Origin: Flemingiibacterium sp964603455
GTDB lineage: Bacteria > Bacillota > Clostridia > Oscillospirales > CAG-272
Assembly (NCBI GenBank): GCA_964603455.1
Contig: CAZRVL010000025.1
Location: forward strand, 1-26,743
DNA: 26,743 nt
Direction of reading: 5' to 3'
Positions 1 through 8,513 of this stretch are shown here, one piece after another; within the stretch, counting starts at the first letter, position 1; each line of letters begins with the position of its first letter. The notes below the pieces were generated by a model, which saw only the letters and a program-made list of their open reading frames with translations, made no database searches and was not told the origin of the DNA. The position numbers were made by a program, and so were the translations under genes.

Positions 1-2031
1 GGGGACTGGATCTTCAGTAAGAATTACGGCATACAGTTCAGAGTAGAGCTGTTCGAATTCAAGCTTCCGAGCTTCGAAAACGAGATACTTCGCTATTTAA
101 AGAGCGGAATGGTCAAGGGGATCGGCCCGAAGACCGCCGAAAAGCTCGTCACGCAGTACGGTGAGGATACCTTCGATGTCATCGAGAATCATCCCGAATG
201 GCTGGCGAAAATACCCGGAATAACGCCGAAAAAGGCTTCGGAGATCTCCGAAGCCTTCAGAGCGCAGCATGGGATCAGATCGCTCATGCTGTATTGCCGC
301 GAATTTTTGACGGCGGCGATGTCAACTATGGTATACAAGAAATGGGGCGGCTCATCGGTAGATATGATAAGCTCGAACCCGTATCGGCTCTGCGAGGAAT
401 TTTCGGGGATAGGCTTCGAACGTGCGGACAAGCTTGCGAGGTCGCTCGGAATAGAGGCGGATTCGGAGTTCCGCATAATGAGCGGAATACGCTATGTCTT
501 AAATGAAAATTCGCGTTCGGGCGGACATTCCTTTTTGCCTTATGAGAAGCTTATCGGAGCATCGACTGTTACGCTCGGTGTCGGGCGCGAAAAGATCGTT
601 TCGGCGGTCGAGCGCATGATAGAAGAAAAAAAGCTCGTCAGGGACAAGATCGAAAATCTCGATGCCCTGTTCGACAGCCTTTCCTATCGGACAGAGCGTG
701 AGATAGCGGCGAAGCTGCTGCTGCTCGATAGACTCTGTGCGCATATTGATGCCGGGGATGTTGAGCGGTCGATACTTAAGATCGAGGTCGAGGAGTCGAA
801 ACGCTATGCCGCACTTCAAAGAAAGGCCATAGCTTCGGCACTCAACAGCGGCGTTATGATACTGACCGGCGGCCCCGGCACTGGAAAGACCACGGTAATA
901 CGCGCCGTGATACGTATTTTCGAATCGCTTGAGCTTGATGTTGCGTTGGCTGCACCTACCGGACGAGCCGCAAAGCGGATGTCCGAGGCTACGCAATGTG
1001 AGGCAAGGACGATACATCGGCTGCTCGAAATGGAATATGACGGCAGTACAGAGCGCGACAACTTCAAAAAGAACGAGAATGATCTGCTCGATGAGGATGT
1101 TATTATCGTTGACGAAGCCTCGATGATAGATATGTACCTAATGAATTCGCTGCTGAAGGCGATAAAGCCGGGGGCGCGGATAATGCTTATCGGTGACTCG
1201 GATCAGCTGCCGTCGGTCGGCGCGGGAAATGTCCTGAACGATCTGATCGCTTCGGAGCGATTCTGCACCGTCAAGCTGACTGAGATATTCCGTCAGGCTG
1301 AGGAGAGCCTTATAATAACGAATGCGCACAGGATAAATGACGGCGAATATCCGGTGCTCAACTCAAAATCGGGCGATTTCTTTTTTCTGCCGCGAAAGAC
1401 TGACGATGAGATAGCGAATACTATAGTCGATCTCTGCCTGAACCGTCTGCCGAAGACCTACGGCGAGGCGGCTGATGGAATACAGGTAATATCGCCGTCA
1501 AGGCGCGGTGCGGCAGGTACGCAGGCTCTGAATCGTCTATTAAAGGAAGCTCTTAATCCGCCCGATATTCGAAAGCAGGAGAAGAATTTCCGAGATGTCG
1601 TGTACCGCGAGGGTGACCGCGTTATGCAGATAAAGAATGATTACGATCTGACCTGGGAGCGTTCTGGCAAAGAGGGTGTCGGAGTATTCAACGGCGACAT
1701 CGGGCTTATCGAGACGATAAACAATTCGGCTGAGGAGATGGTCATAAATTTCGATGAGCGCGTTGTGACGTATGATTTCACGAAGCTGGACGAGCTTGAA
1801 CACGCCTATGCGATAACCGTTCACAAGAGCCAGGGAAGCGAATATCCATTCGTTATAATACCGATGTATTCCTCCTGTCCGCCGCAGCTTTTGTCGCGAA
1901 ATCTGCTCTATACCGCCGTCACACGTGCGCAGAAGATGGTGATACTTGTCGGAGACCCCGCCGTGGTCGCACGGATGGTCGATAACAACCGCCAGGTGAT
2001 GAGATTCACGGGGCTTATGCGCCATGAGTAG
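1..2031 (+). CDS. recD2: RecD2-type (RecD/TraA family) DNA helicase, 5' end missing
   Basis: This is the C-terminal 676 codons of a RecD2-like superfamily 1B helicase, a 5'-3' DNA helicase of Firmicutes that acts in DNA repair without RecBC. The frame is open from base 1, so the true start lies upstream and the ATG at 109 is internal. Family length (about 740-800 aa) suggests some 60-100 residues are missing. Counting from base 1, a tandem helix-hairpin-helix region comes first (GIGPKTAEKLV, then KIPGITPKKA). Walker A GGPGTGKT is at residues 290-297, Walker B VDEAS near 370-374, motif III (IGDSDQLPSVGAGN) follows, VHKSQG is near 607 and LYTAVTRAQ lies close to the C terminus. The stop overlaps the comF start by 8 bases, so the two genes are probably co-transcribed. 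All helicase motifs visible in this part are intact. Confidence 0.93.
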   Translation, partial: GDWIFSKNYGIQFRVELFEFKLPSFENEILRYLKSGMVKGIGPKTAEKLVTQYGEDTFDVIENHPEWLAKIPGITPKKASEISEAFRAQHGIRSLMLYCREFLTAAMSTMVYKKWGGSSVDMISSNPYRLCEEFSGIGFERADKLARSLGIEADSEFRIMSGIRYVLNENSRSGGHSFLPYEKLIGASTVTLGVGREKIVSAVERMIEEKKLVRDKIENLDALFDSLSYRTEREIAAKLLLLDRLCAHIDAGDVERSILKIEVEESKRYAALQRKAIASALNSGVMILTGGPGTGKTTVIRAVIRIFESLELDVALAAPTGRAAKRMSEATQCEARTIHRLLEMEYDGSTERDNFKKNENDLLDEDVIIVDEASMIDMYLMNSLLKAIKPGARIMLIGDSDQLPSVGAGNVLNDLIASERFCTVKLTEIFRQAEESLIITNAHRINDGEYPVLNSKSGDFFFLPRKTDDEIANTIVDLCLNRLPKTYGEAADGIQVISPSRRGAAGTQALNRLLKEALNPPDIRKQEKNFRDVVYREGDRVMQIKNDYDLTWERSGKEGVGVFNGDIGLIETINNSAEEMVINFDERVVTYDFTKLDELEHAYAITVHKSQGSEYPFVIIPMYSSCPPQLLSRNLLYTAVTRAQKMVILVGDPAVVARMVDNNRQVMRFTGLMRHE

Positions 2032-2767
2032 CTTGTCGGGTATCAAGAAGCTGATCGGGCTTTTCATGCCGGAACTCTGCTCGCTCTGCGGAGAACCGAT
2101 CGAATACGGCAGGGAAGGAGCGTTCTGTCGCCACTGTATAACAAAATGGGAGATGGCAAAGAGACTTGCGCGATACGATGCCGCCGGCGGAATACCTGCG
2201 GTCGATTTCACCGAGCTGCACGATGAGCATTTCGGACGTGCGGTCTATACGGCATATTACGACCCGAACGAGCACGAATCGGTGACGGATATGTTCGTTT
2301 TCAAGCTGAAACAGAAATGCACCTCGGCGGTGCTCGATTTCGCGGTCAGCGAATATATCGGAATGCTCAGAGATGCCGCGCCCGAAATATTCAATTCGGT
2401 CATAAAACGCGAAGAGATGATCGTGACCTGGATAACGCGCAGACCAGAAGCCGTTGCTAAATACGGCTACGATCACATGGAGCGCGTTTCACGGCTTCTT
2501 TCCGAAAGATGCGGATTTGAATGCCGTCAGCTGATATTCCGCGATGAAGGCTCGGCAGAGCAGAAGACGCTTTCCTCGAAAAAACGATATGAAAATGTCG
2601 AGAGCAGTATGAGGATCGGAGATCCCGAACTTTCGGGAAGAACGGTGATAATGCTCGATGACCTGATCACAACGGGCGCATCGATGAAGTTCAGTTGCTC
2701 GCTCCTTGCCGGGAAAGGCGCAAAAACGGTAATAGCCGCCGCACTTTTAAGGGCTAAAAATTATTGA
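2024..2767 (+). CDS. comFC: ComF-family phosphoribosyltransferase-like protein
   Basis: A 247-residue ComFC-like protein. In the family, this protein is needed for uptake of transforming DNA in competent species, but it is also widespread in species not known to be competent. The N terminus has a zinc-ribbon pattern with Cys19, Cys22, Cys35 and Cys38. The C-terminal half is a type I phosphoribosyltransferase fold with the PRPP-binding loop VIMLDDLITTGAS, acidic pair Asp212-Asp213. The start ATG lies inside the last codons of recD2 (8-base overlap), which suggests translational coupling. No other competence gene is visible nearby, so a role in transformation cannot be claimed from this window. 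The family call is firm; the cellular role is not. Confidence 0.9.
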   Translation: MSSLSGIKKLIGLFMPELCSLCGEPIEYGREGAFCRHCITKWEMAKRLARYDAAGGIPAVDFTELHDEHFGRAVYTAYYDPNEHESVTDMFVFKLKQKCTSAVLDFAVSEYIGMLRDAAPEIFNSVIKREEMIVTWITRRPEAVAKYGYDHMERVSRLLSERCGFECRQLIFRDEGSAEQKTLSSKKRYENVESSMRIGDPELSGRTVIMLDDLITTGASMKFSCSLLAGKGAKTVIAAALLRAKNY

Positions 2768-2786
2768 TTTTGAAGGATATTTGCTT

Positions 2787-4118
2787 ATGAATAAGGATCT
2801 GACTACCGGAGATCCCGTAAAAGGGCTTCTGTCTTATACGCTTCCGCTGCTTGGCAGTGTGTTTTTCACACAGCTCTACAATATTGCCGACAGTCTTGTT
2901 GCCGGAAATTTCCTGGGCGAAAATGCTTTGGCGGCTGTCGGAAATGCTTCGGAAATAACGCTGATATATTCGGCATTTGCGATAGGCTGCAATATGGGCT
3001 GCTCGGTCGTGATCTCTCAGCTGTTCGGTTCGGGTGACCGAAAATCGCTCAGAACGGCGGTATCGACCTCGTATATATCGTTTGGCATACTCTGTGCGCT
3101 GCTTACCATACTCGGACTTTTTTTCAGCCCGTCGGCTCTCAAGCTTATCCGCACGCCCGAATCGATACTCGGCGATTCGACTACCTACATACTGATATAC
3201 ACCCTCGGAATGCCGTTCGTTTTCTTTTACAATATAGCGACAGGCATATATTCGGCTCTCGGCGATTCGAGAACGCCATTCATATTCCTCGCCGCCTCAT
3301 CGACCGCAAACATATTTGTTGATATTTTATTTGTCACGGCATTCAAAATGAAGGTTGACGGACTTGCGTGGGCGACTGTGCTGTGCCAGGCGGTCAGCTG
3401 CGTTTTGGCGGTGATCTCGCTGGCAAGGCGGCTCAGAACGCTCAACGATGACGGCAGCAACGGACTGTTTTCGCTCGTTATATTCAAGAAGATATTCAGA
3501 GTTGCGATACCGAGCATACTTCAGCAGGGTTCTATATCTGTCGGAAATATCGCAGTCCAGAGCATAATAAACGGCTTCGGTGAGAGCGTTATGGCAGGCT
3601 CGACTGCGGCTTTGAAGCTGAATGCGATCGCGACCTCATGTCTGTCGGCTGATTCTAACGGACTTTCGACTTATGTCGCGCAGAATATCGGTGCGAACAA
3701 ATACGACCGTATAAAGAGCGGCTTCAAGGCGGCGATATTCCTCGGTATCATGACCTGTATTCCGCTGATCGTGTGCTATGTTGGCTTTGGAGGATTCTTC
3801 GTTTCGCTTTTCATGGAAGGCGGCAGTGAAGCGGCACTTGAGACCGGAAGGCTCTTTTTAAGGATAGTTTCGCCCTTCTATTTCGTCATTATGATGAAGA
3901 TAATGACCGATGGCGTTCTTCGCGGTGCGGGGGCGATGACTCAGTTCATGATCTCTACCTTCGCCGATTTCTTTTTGAGAGTCATACTTGCGCTGATATT
4001 GTCGAAAATATTCGGATCGGTCGGCATCTGGTGCGCATGGCCGTTTGGCTGGAGCATTGGAGCGGCTATATCGCTGATATTTTACAAAATGGGCAGATGG
4101 AAGAAAACTACATTGTAA
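2787..4118 (+). CDS. MATE family efflux transporter
   Basis: A 443-residue multidrug and toxin extrusion (MATE/DinF) transporter of the inner membrane, normally a Na+- or H+-coupled exporter of cationic or amphipathic compounds. The protein opens with the typical MNKDLTTGDPVKGLL stretch, followed by about 12 hydrophobic segments in two homologous halves (for example PLLGSVFFTQLYNIADSLVA in the first and IPSILQQGSISVGNIAVQS in the second). I choose the ATG at 2787 because AAGGA (2773-2777) sits 9 bases upstream. The in-frame TTG at 2781 would be too close to it. It follows comF by 19 bases and may be read from the same transcript. The substrate cannot be inferred from sequence. Confidence 0.92.
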   Translation: MNKDLTTGDPVKGLLSYTLPLLGSVFFTQLYNIADSLVAGNFLGENALAAVGNASEITLIYSAFAIGCNMGCSVVISQLFGSGDRKSLRTAVSTSYISFGILCALLTILGLFFSPSALKLIRTPESILGDSTTYILIYTLGMPFVFFYNIATGIYSALGDSRTPFIFLAASSTANIFVDILFVTAFKMKVDGLAWATVLCQAVSCVLAVISLARRLRTLNDDGSNGLFSLVIFKKIFRVAIPSILQQGSISVGNIAVQSIINGFGESVMAGSTAALKLNAIATSCLSADSNGLSTYVAQNIGANKYDRIKSGFKAAIFLGIMTCIPLIVCYVGFGGFFVSLFMEGGSEAALETGRLFLRIVSPFYFVIMMKIMTDGVLRGAGAMTQFMISTFADFFLRVILALILSKIFGSVGIWCAWPFGWSIGAAISLIFYKMGRWKKTTL

Positions 4119-4169
4119 TATTCGACAAAAACTTGCAGAATATACCATGAAATTTCTCTCTTTTGACAA

Positions 4170-4198
4170 TTTACAAATCGACAAAAATGCTGTATAAT
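4170..4198 (+). promoter_or_regulatory. Sigma-A-type promoter upstream of candidate small RNA
   Basis: TTTACA (4170-4175), a 17-base spacer and a perfect TATAAT (4193-4198). The predicted transcription start is about 4205. The first annotated coding start downstream is about 250 bases away and has its own promoter, so this promoter most likely drives the short RNA described next. Confidence 0.7.
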
Positions 4199-4204
4199 AA
4201 TAAG

Positions 4205-4316
4205 TACCGATCTAACCCGAAAGACAATTCTCGTTAGAGGGCAGCTTAATATGCTTTAGGATCAACGGCTTTGCGGAATATCAATCTCATGATATCAGCG
4301 CGCACTGCCGTTTTTT
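4205..4316 (+). ncRNA. Candidate ~112-nt structured small RNA with intrinsic terminator
   Basis: The span runs from the predicted start of a consensus promoter to a T-run. The 5' part can form a stem of TCTAAC (4211-4216) with GTTAGA (4233-4238). The 3' part forms a long interrupted hairpin: AACGGC (4264-4269) with GCCGTT (4307-4312), TGCG (4272-4275) with CGCA (4301-4304), and ATATCA (4278-4283) with TGATAT (4290-4295), closed by a 6-base loop. Six T residues (4311-4316) follow, overlapping the end of the stem, as in intrinsic terminators. There is no convincing reading frame inside. I do not recognise it as 6S RNA, signal recognition particle RNA, tmRNA, RNase P RNA or a riboswitch class I know. 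Promoter and terminator are seen in the sequence; that an RNA is made is inference. Confidence 0.55.
4264..4316 (+). terminator. Rho-independent terminator of the candidate small RNA
   Basis: An interrupted stem (AACGGC/GCCGTT, TGCG/CGCA, ATATCA/TGATAT) is followed directly by TTTTTT. The stem is longer than most terminators and may double as a functional RNA domain. Confidence 0.65.
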
Positions 4317-4381
4317 CCTGTATATAGACCTGAAAAATGTAACCAAATTATTAATTCTTCTTAAAAAATGAGCACATATAG

Positions 4382-4410
4382 TGGAAAAATCTCCGCATAT
4401 GTGCTATAAT
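4382..4410 (+). promoter_or_regulatory. Sigma-A-like promoter of the hydrolase gene, within an inverted repeat
   Basis: TGGAAA (4382-4387), a 17-base spacer and TATAAT (4405-4410). The -10 is perfect and the -35 matches consensus at four of six positions. A perfect 9-bp inverted repeat AGCACATAT (4371-4379) / ATATGTGCT (4397-4405) brackets the -35 and touches the first base of the -10, a typical placement for a repressor operator. The hydrolase start codon at 4459 lies 48 bases downstream of the -10. Confidence 0.6.
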
Positions 4411-4458
4411 ATTAAGGTGGATAACTGCAATAATATCCCGAAAGGATAAAAGGATATA

Positions 4459-4551
4459 ATGATAAATGAAGAAAAAGCCTCGTCAAAGAGCTTCAAGGAG
4501 GAGTATGTCTCCGGACTCGAAGCGTTCATCGCACAGCGCGAGAGCGAATAA
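4459..4551 (+). pseudogene. N-terminal 30 codons of the alpha/beta hydrolase, cut by an in-frame TAA
   Basis: An ATG at 4459 with AAAGGA (4449-4454) upstream opens a frame that reads MINEEKASSKSFKEEYVSGL and continues for 30 codons to a TAA at 4549-4551. Beyond the stop the same frame continues without a break (AAKREKYIKDIFSDPERYRG) into the hydrolase domain. The charged helical sequence before and after the stop reads as one continuous N-terminal segment. A single base change at codon 31 (for example from GAA, AAA or CAA) would explain the interruption. It may be a true nonsense mutation or a sequence error in a draft assembly. Confidence 0.7.
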
Positions 4552-4623
4552 GCGGCGAAGCGAGAGAAATATATAAAGGATATATTTTCCGATCCGGAGA
4601 GATACCGCGGCGAATTCAAGCGA

Positions 4624-5469
4624 ATGCTCGGATTTCCGCTGGTCGGATACGAGAAGAGCTGTCTGCCGTCTGTGACTTCCGAGCTCATAGGTGAGGACGA
4701 TGGACATATCATAACGAGAATGAGCTTTGACATCCTCTGCGGCATAAAAATGACCGGACTTCTTTTTAAGAAAAAAGATGACAAAAAACGTCCGATGGTC
4801 ATAGTTCAGCACGGTGGACAGGGAACTCCCGAACATATTTCGGGACTTTACGGCTCGACAACGAATTACAATGATATGCTTGCAAGAGTCATTAAATATG
4901 ATGTGAACGCATTTGCTCCGCAGCTGTTGCTCTGGAAACAGGATGAATACGGTGTCGATTACGACCGTCAGCAGATAGATGCGCGCTTAAAGCGACTCGG
5001 AGGCTCGATTACCGCGCTTGAGATATTCGGTATCGAGCGCATAATGGACTATTTTGAAGCACAGGACTATGTGAAAAATTTCGGAATGGTAGGACTTTCA
5101 TACGGCGGCTTCTATACGCTTTTCACCGCCGCCTGCGATACACGTGTAAAAGCGGCGGTATCGACCTGCTATTTCAATGACCGTTCGAAGCTCGGCTGGA
5201 CAGACTGGTGCTGGAACGATTCGGCAGAGAAGTTTTATGATGCCGAGGTCGCGTGTCTTGTATATCCGCGGCATATTTCTGTTGAGGTCGGCGAGAACGA
5301 TCCGCTTTTCATTTTCGAGAATGCCGAGAAAGAGTATGAACGGCTTTTGGAGCTTTCGAGCGGTATGCCGAGCGGTTGGTTCGAATTTAAGCATTTCAAC
5401 GGTGTGCATGAATTCGGAAAGTCGGATGAGTCCATCGAAAAACTTGTAAACGAGCTTTATGAGCGATAA
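4624..5469 (+). CDS. Alpha/beta hydrolase family protein (open part of an interrupted gene)
   Basis: A serine hydrolase of the alpha/beta fold, resembling acetyl xylan esterase or dienelactone hydrolase-type enzymes. The exact substrate is unknown. The nucleophile elbow GLSYGG is present (Ser at codon 214 counted from 4459). Candidate acid and base are the Asp in VGENDPLF and the His in GVHEF near the C terminus, so the catalytic triad appears intact. The natural start is probably 4459, but a TAA at 4549-4551 breaks that frame. The ATG at 4624 is the first start codon after the stop and has no clear ribosome binding site, so the product may be poorly made or absent. Its promoter region carries an inverted repeat, suggesting a regulated, accessory function. 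No terminator is seen before lon, 30 bases downstream. Confidence 0.75.
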   Translation: MLGFPLVGYEKSCLPSVTSELIGEDDGHIITRMSFDILCGIKMTGLLFKKKDDKKRPMVIVQHGGQGTPEHISGLYGSTTNYNDMLARVIKYDVNAFAPQLLLWKQDEYGVDYDRQQIDARLKRLGGSITALEIFGIERIMDYFEAQDYVKNFGMVGLSYGGFYTLFTAACDTRVKAAVSTCYFNDRSKLGWTDWCWNDSAEKFYDAEVACLVYPRHISVEVGENDPLFIFENAEKEYERLLELSSGMPSGWFEFKHFNGVHEFGKSDESIEKLVNELYER

Positions 5470-5499
5470 ATTAAAATTAAAAATATTTTGGAGTACCCT

Positions 5500-7899
5500 A
5501 TGCCTGAATATATAGAAAAAATAGATAAAACGACCCTGCCGGTCGTTCCCCTCAGAGGTATCGTCGTCTTCCCCCACACGTCGATAAGCATGGAAGTCAC
5601 CGGTGCGGCGGCTATGGCTGCGATAGATGCGGCGAGAAAAGAAGGCGTGGCATTTTTTGTCATGCAGAAGGACAACGGCGAGCGTCCGTCGGCGGAAAAT
5701 CTGCTCGAATACGGATGTATAGCCAGAATAAAGCAGACTATACGTGTCACCGAAAAGACGCGCAGGATAATCATTGAAGGTGTGAACCGCGCTTCTGTTT
5801 TGAATTATTCGAATAACGGCGATCTGATAAACGCGGAGCTTTTGGTCAGACTGACACACAGCATCGACAACGGCGGACTGCGCGGTGAAGCTTATATGCG
5901 TGAGGCGGTCGAAGCATTCGAAAAGCTCAGTCAGTATATGCCGAAGCTGTCGGATGAGGTCGCATCTACCTTGAAGACCATAACGAACATCGGGCTTTTG
6001 TCGGATTTCATCGCGTGCCATGTTCTTGTACGTCCGAGCGATAAGCAGAAGGTACTCGAAGCGGCTGACCCGATAAAGCGCATACAGACGGTCATCTCGA
6101 TGATGTATGACGAGCAGCAGCTCCTTGCCACCGAGATGGACATCCACTCGAAGGTACAGCAGAAGCTCAATCAGAATCAGCGCAACTACATAATGCGCGA
6201 ACAGCTGAACGTACTCAAAAAGGAGCTTGGTGATGATCAGAATTCCGAGGCGGATGAGTACAGACAGCGTATAGTCGAGGCGAAGCTGCCCGAGTCGATA
6301 ACCGAGAAGCTCGAAAAGGAGCTGGCTCGAATGGAAAAGAATCCGTTCGGCTCGGCGGAATCCTCTGTGTCGAGAAACTGGATCGAGACTTGTCTCGAAT
6401 TTCCGTGGACGAAGCTCTCGAAGGACAGAAACGACATAGTTCGTGCAAAGAAGATACTCGATGAGGATCACGATGGGCTTGAAAAGGTCAAGGAGCGCAT
6501 TCTCGAATATCTCGCGGTCAGACAGCTCACACCGAATCTTAAGACTCAGATAATCTGCCTTGTCGGTCCTCCCGGTGTCGGAAAGACCTCTATAGGCTCA
6601 TCTATAGCTCGTGCGACCGGAAGAAAATATGTTCGTGTCTCGCTTGGCGGTGTGCGCGATGAATCCGAGATACGCGGTCACAGAAAGACCTATGTCGGTG
6701 CTATGCCGGGACGCATAACGAATGCTCTCATACAGGCAGGCACGAGAAATCCGGTAATATTGCTCGATGAGATAGACAAATTGTCGCACGGTATAAACGG
6801 AGACCCGGCATCGGCTCTGCTCGAAGTGCTCGATCCCGAACAGAACAAGGCATTCCGCGACCATTATATGGAGCTGCCGATAGACCTTTCGGAATGCATA
6901 TTCATAGCGACCGCAAACACTCTCGAAACTGTGGATCGTCCGCTGATCGACCGCATGGAGATCATTGAGATGAAGACCTACACACGCCATGAAAAGTTGT
7001 CTATCGCGAAAAATCATATGATAGGCAAGCAGGCGAAGAGCTGCGGACTTAACAAGCGTCAGTTCAGACTTTCTGACGAGGCGATCATGGAATTGATAGA
7101 CTATTATACACGCGAAGCCGGAGTCAGAAATCTCGAAAGAAATATCGCGTCTCTCTGCCGAAAGGCTGCAAAGAAGCTGGTCGAGAATCCCGAAATGAAG
7201 TCGGTCTCGATAAATGCTTCGGACATAAAGGAATATCTCGGCGCACGAAAGCTTCGTCCCGATTCGATATTCGATGAGGATCAGGTCGGAGTAGTCAACG
7301 GACTTGCGTATACCTCGGTCGGCGGAGATATGCTAAGGCTTGAGGTATTGACCTTTGACGGAAGCGGAAAGCTTGAACTTACCGGCTCGCTCGGAGATGT
7401 CATGAAGGAATCTGCGAAGATCGCGCTGTCCTTTGTCCGTTCACGCGCTGCCGAGTACAATATCGACCCGAATTTCTACAAAAACAAAGACTTACATATC
7501 CATGTTCCGGAGGGCGCGATACCGAAGGACGGTCCGTCAGCCGGAGTCACTATGGTGACTGCTATCGCGAGTGCGCTGTCAGGCTATCCGGTGAGACGCG
7601 ATATAGCGATGACCGGTGAAGTCACTCTGCGCGGCAGAGTTCTGGCTATCGGCGGACTGCGCGAAAAGACTCTCGCGGCATATACCGCCGGTGTGAGAGC
7701 CGTGATAATCCCTGAGGAGAATATTCCGGATCTCGAAGATATAGACCCGATAGTTCGCCGTTCGCTCGAATTTATTCCGGTGAAGACGGCAGATGAGGTC
7801 TTGGCGAATGCGCTTGTGAGACCCACGGCAGAGGTCGAGCTTATGCCAGAGCTTGCCGAAATGGATATTCAGTCGATAGCGTCGGTCGGCGCACGCTGA
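5500..7899 (+). CDS. lon: ATP-dependent protease Lon (LonA)
   Basis: A 799-residue LonA protease, a hexameric cytosolic AAA+ serine protease that removes damaged and regulatory proteins. The N-terminal substrate-binding domain starts with TTLPVVPLRGIVVFPHT. The AAA+ module has Walker A GPPGVGKT (residues 356-363) and Walker B VILLDEIDKL. The C-terminal protease domain has the catalytic Ser680 in KDGPSAG and Lys723 in GGLREK, almost the same positions as Ser679 and Lys722 of the E. coli enzyme. The ATG at 5500 is preferred because GGAG (5490-5493) lies 6 bases upstream; the TTG at 5488 overlaps that site. The engB gene follows directly, a common Firmicutes arrangement. The usual upstream neighbour clpX is absent; a hydrolase gene precedes it instead. 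Confidence 0.96.
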   Translation: MPEYIEKIDKTTLPVVPLRGIVVFPHTSISMEVTGAAAMAAIDAARKEGVAFFVMQKDNGERPSAENLLEYGCIARIKQTIRVTEKTRRIIIEGVNRASVLNYSNNGDLINAELLVRLTHSIDNGGLRGEAYMREAVEAFEKLSQYMPKLSDEVASTLKTITNIGLLSDFIACHVLVRPSDKQKVLEAADPIKRIQTVISMMYDEQQLLATEMDIHSKVQQKLNQNQRNYIMREQLNVLKKELGDDQNSEADEYRQRIVEAKLPESITEKLEKELARMEKNPFGSAESSVSRNWIETCLEFPWTKLSKDRNDIVRAKKILDEDHDGLEKVKERILEYLAVRQLTPNLKTQIICLVGPPGVGKTSIGSSIARATGRKYVRVSLGGVRDESEIRGHRKTYVGAMPGRITNALIQAGTRNPVILLDEIDKLSHGINGDPASALLEVLDPEQNKAFRDHYMELPIDLSECIFIATANTLETVDRPLIDRMEIIEMKTYTRHEKLSIAKNHMIGKQAKSCGLNKRQFRLSDEAIMELIDYYTREAGVRNLERNIASLCRKAAKKLVENPEMKSVSINASDIKEYLGARKLRPDSIFDEDQVGVVNGLAYTSVGGDMLRLEVLTFDGSGKLELTGSLGDVMKESAKIALSFVRSRAAEYNIDPNFYKNKDLHIHVPEGAIPKDGPSAGVTMVTAIASALSGYPVRRDIAMTGEVTLRGRVLAIGGLREKTLAAYTAGVRAVIIPEENIPDLEDIDPIVRRSLEFIPVKTADEVLANALVRPTAEVELMPELAEMDIQSIASVGAR

Positions 7900-7925
7900 T
7901 AATTTTATCGAAAGGAGTTAAAACG

Positions 7926-8513
7926 ATGCCGATAAATTTTAACAACTGCGAGCTTGTTATGACAGCCGGACTCAAGGAACAGTTCCCGAAGGACGGACTG
8001 CCGCAGATAGCTCTGTCGGGACGCTCGAATGTCGGAAAAAGTTCGCTGCTCAATAAGCTTGTGGGGCGAAAAAGCCTTGCGAGGGTATCCTCCTCGCCCG
8101 GAAAGACGATCACGATAAATTTCTATCTGATCGACAAAAAATTCTATATAGTTGACCTGCCCGGCTACGGCTTTGCGAAGCGTGCGCCTGCCGACAAGGA
8201 GAAGTGGTCGAAGCTTACCGATTCGTATTTCACCTCCGGACAGATGAAGTCGGTCGCACAGCTCATAGACCTGAAGGTCGGTATGACGGCAGACGATGAG
8301 ATGATGCTCGATTTTATGAATCAGAGCGACATACCGTATATAATCATCACTACAAAGGCGGACAAGCTCAACAAGACCGACCGCAGAAAGGCTGTCGAGA
8401 CTCTCGAAAACGATCCGCTCATAAGACCCGGTACACCTATAATTCAATTCTCGGCTCTCAACGGAGAGGGACGCGATGACTGTGTGAAAGCTATTCTTTC
8501 GGAGATCGTCTGA
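7926..8513 (+). CDS. engB: Ribosome biogenesis GTP-binding protein EngB/YsxC
   Basis: A 195-residue Era/Obg-class GTPase needed for assembly of the large ribosomal subunit. G1 is GRSNVGKS (residues 32-39), G3 is DLPGYGFAK and G4 is TKADKL; the length is normal for the family. GAAAGGAG (7910-7917) provides a strong ribosome binding site 8 bases before the ATG. It sits between lon and an M50 protease gene, and its TGA shares one base with the next start codon, so translation of the two is probably coupled. Confidence 0.95.
   Translation: MPINFNNCELVMTAGLKEQFPKDGLPQIALSGRSNVGKSSLLNKLVGRKSLARVSSSPGKTITINFYLIDKKFYIVDLPGYGFAKRAPADKEKWSKLTDSYFTSGQMKSVAQLIDLKVGMTADDEMMLDFMNQSDIPYIIITTKADKLNKTDRRKAVETLENDPLIRPGTPIIQFSALNGEGRDDCVKAILSEIV

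Larger units (their letters stand above)
4119..4458. other. 340-base gene-free region between MATE and hydrolase genes
   Basis: No reading frame in this stretch looks coding. It holds, in order, a sigma-A-like promoter (4170-4198), a candidate structured RNA ending in an intrinsic terminator (about 4205-4316), an A/T-rich linker, and a second promoter (4382-4410) whose -35/-10 interval is spanned by a 9-bp inverted repeat. No separate terminator for the MATE gene is evident. Confidence 0.7.

Noticed and set aside
4163..4198. TTGACA at 4163 as the -35 for the TATAAT at 4193
   Set aside because: The spacer would be 24 bases. TTTACA at 4170 gives the standard 17.
5098..6471. A 457-codon open frame on the minus strand across the hydrolase and lon genes
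   Set aside because: It is antisense to two clearly recognised genes, has no family features and is explained by codon bias leaving the opposite strand open.
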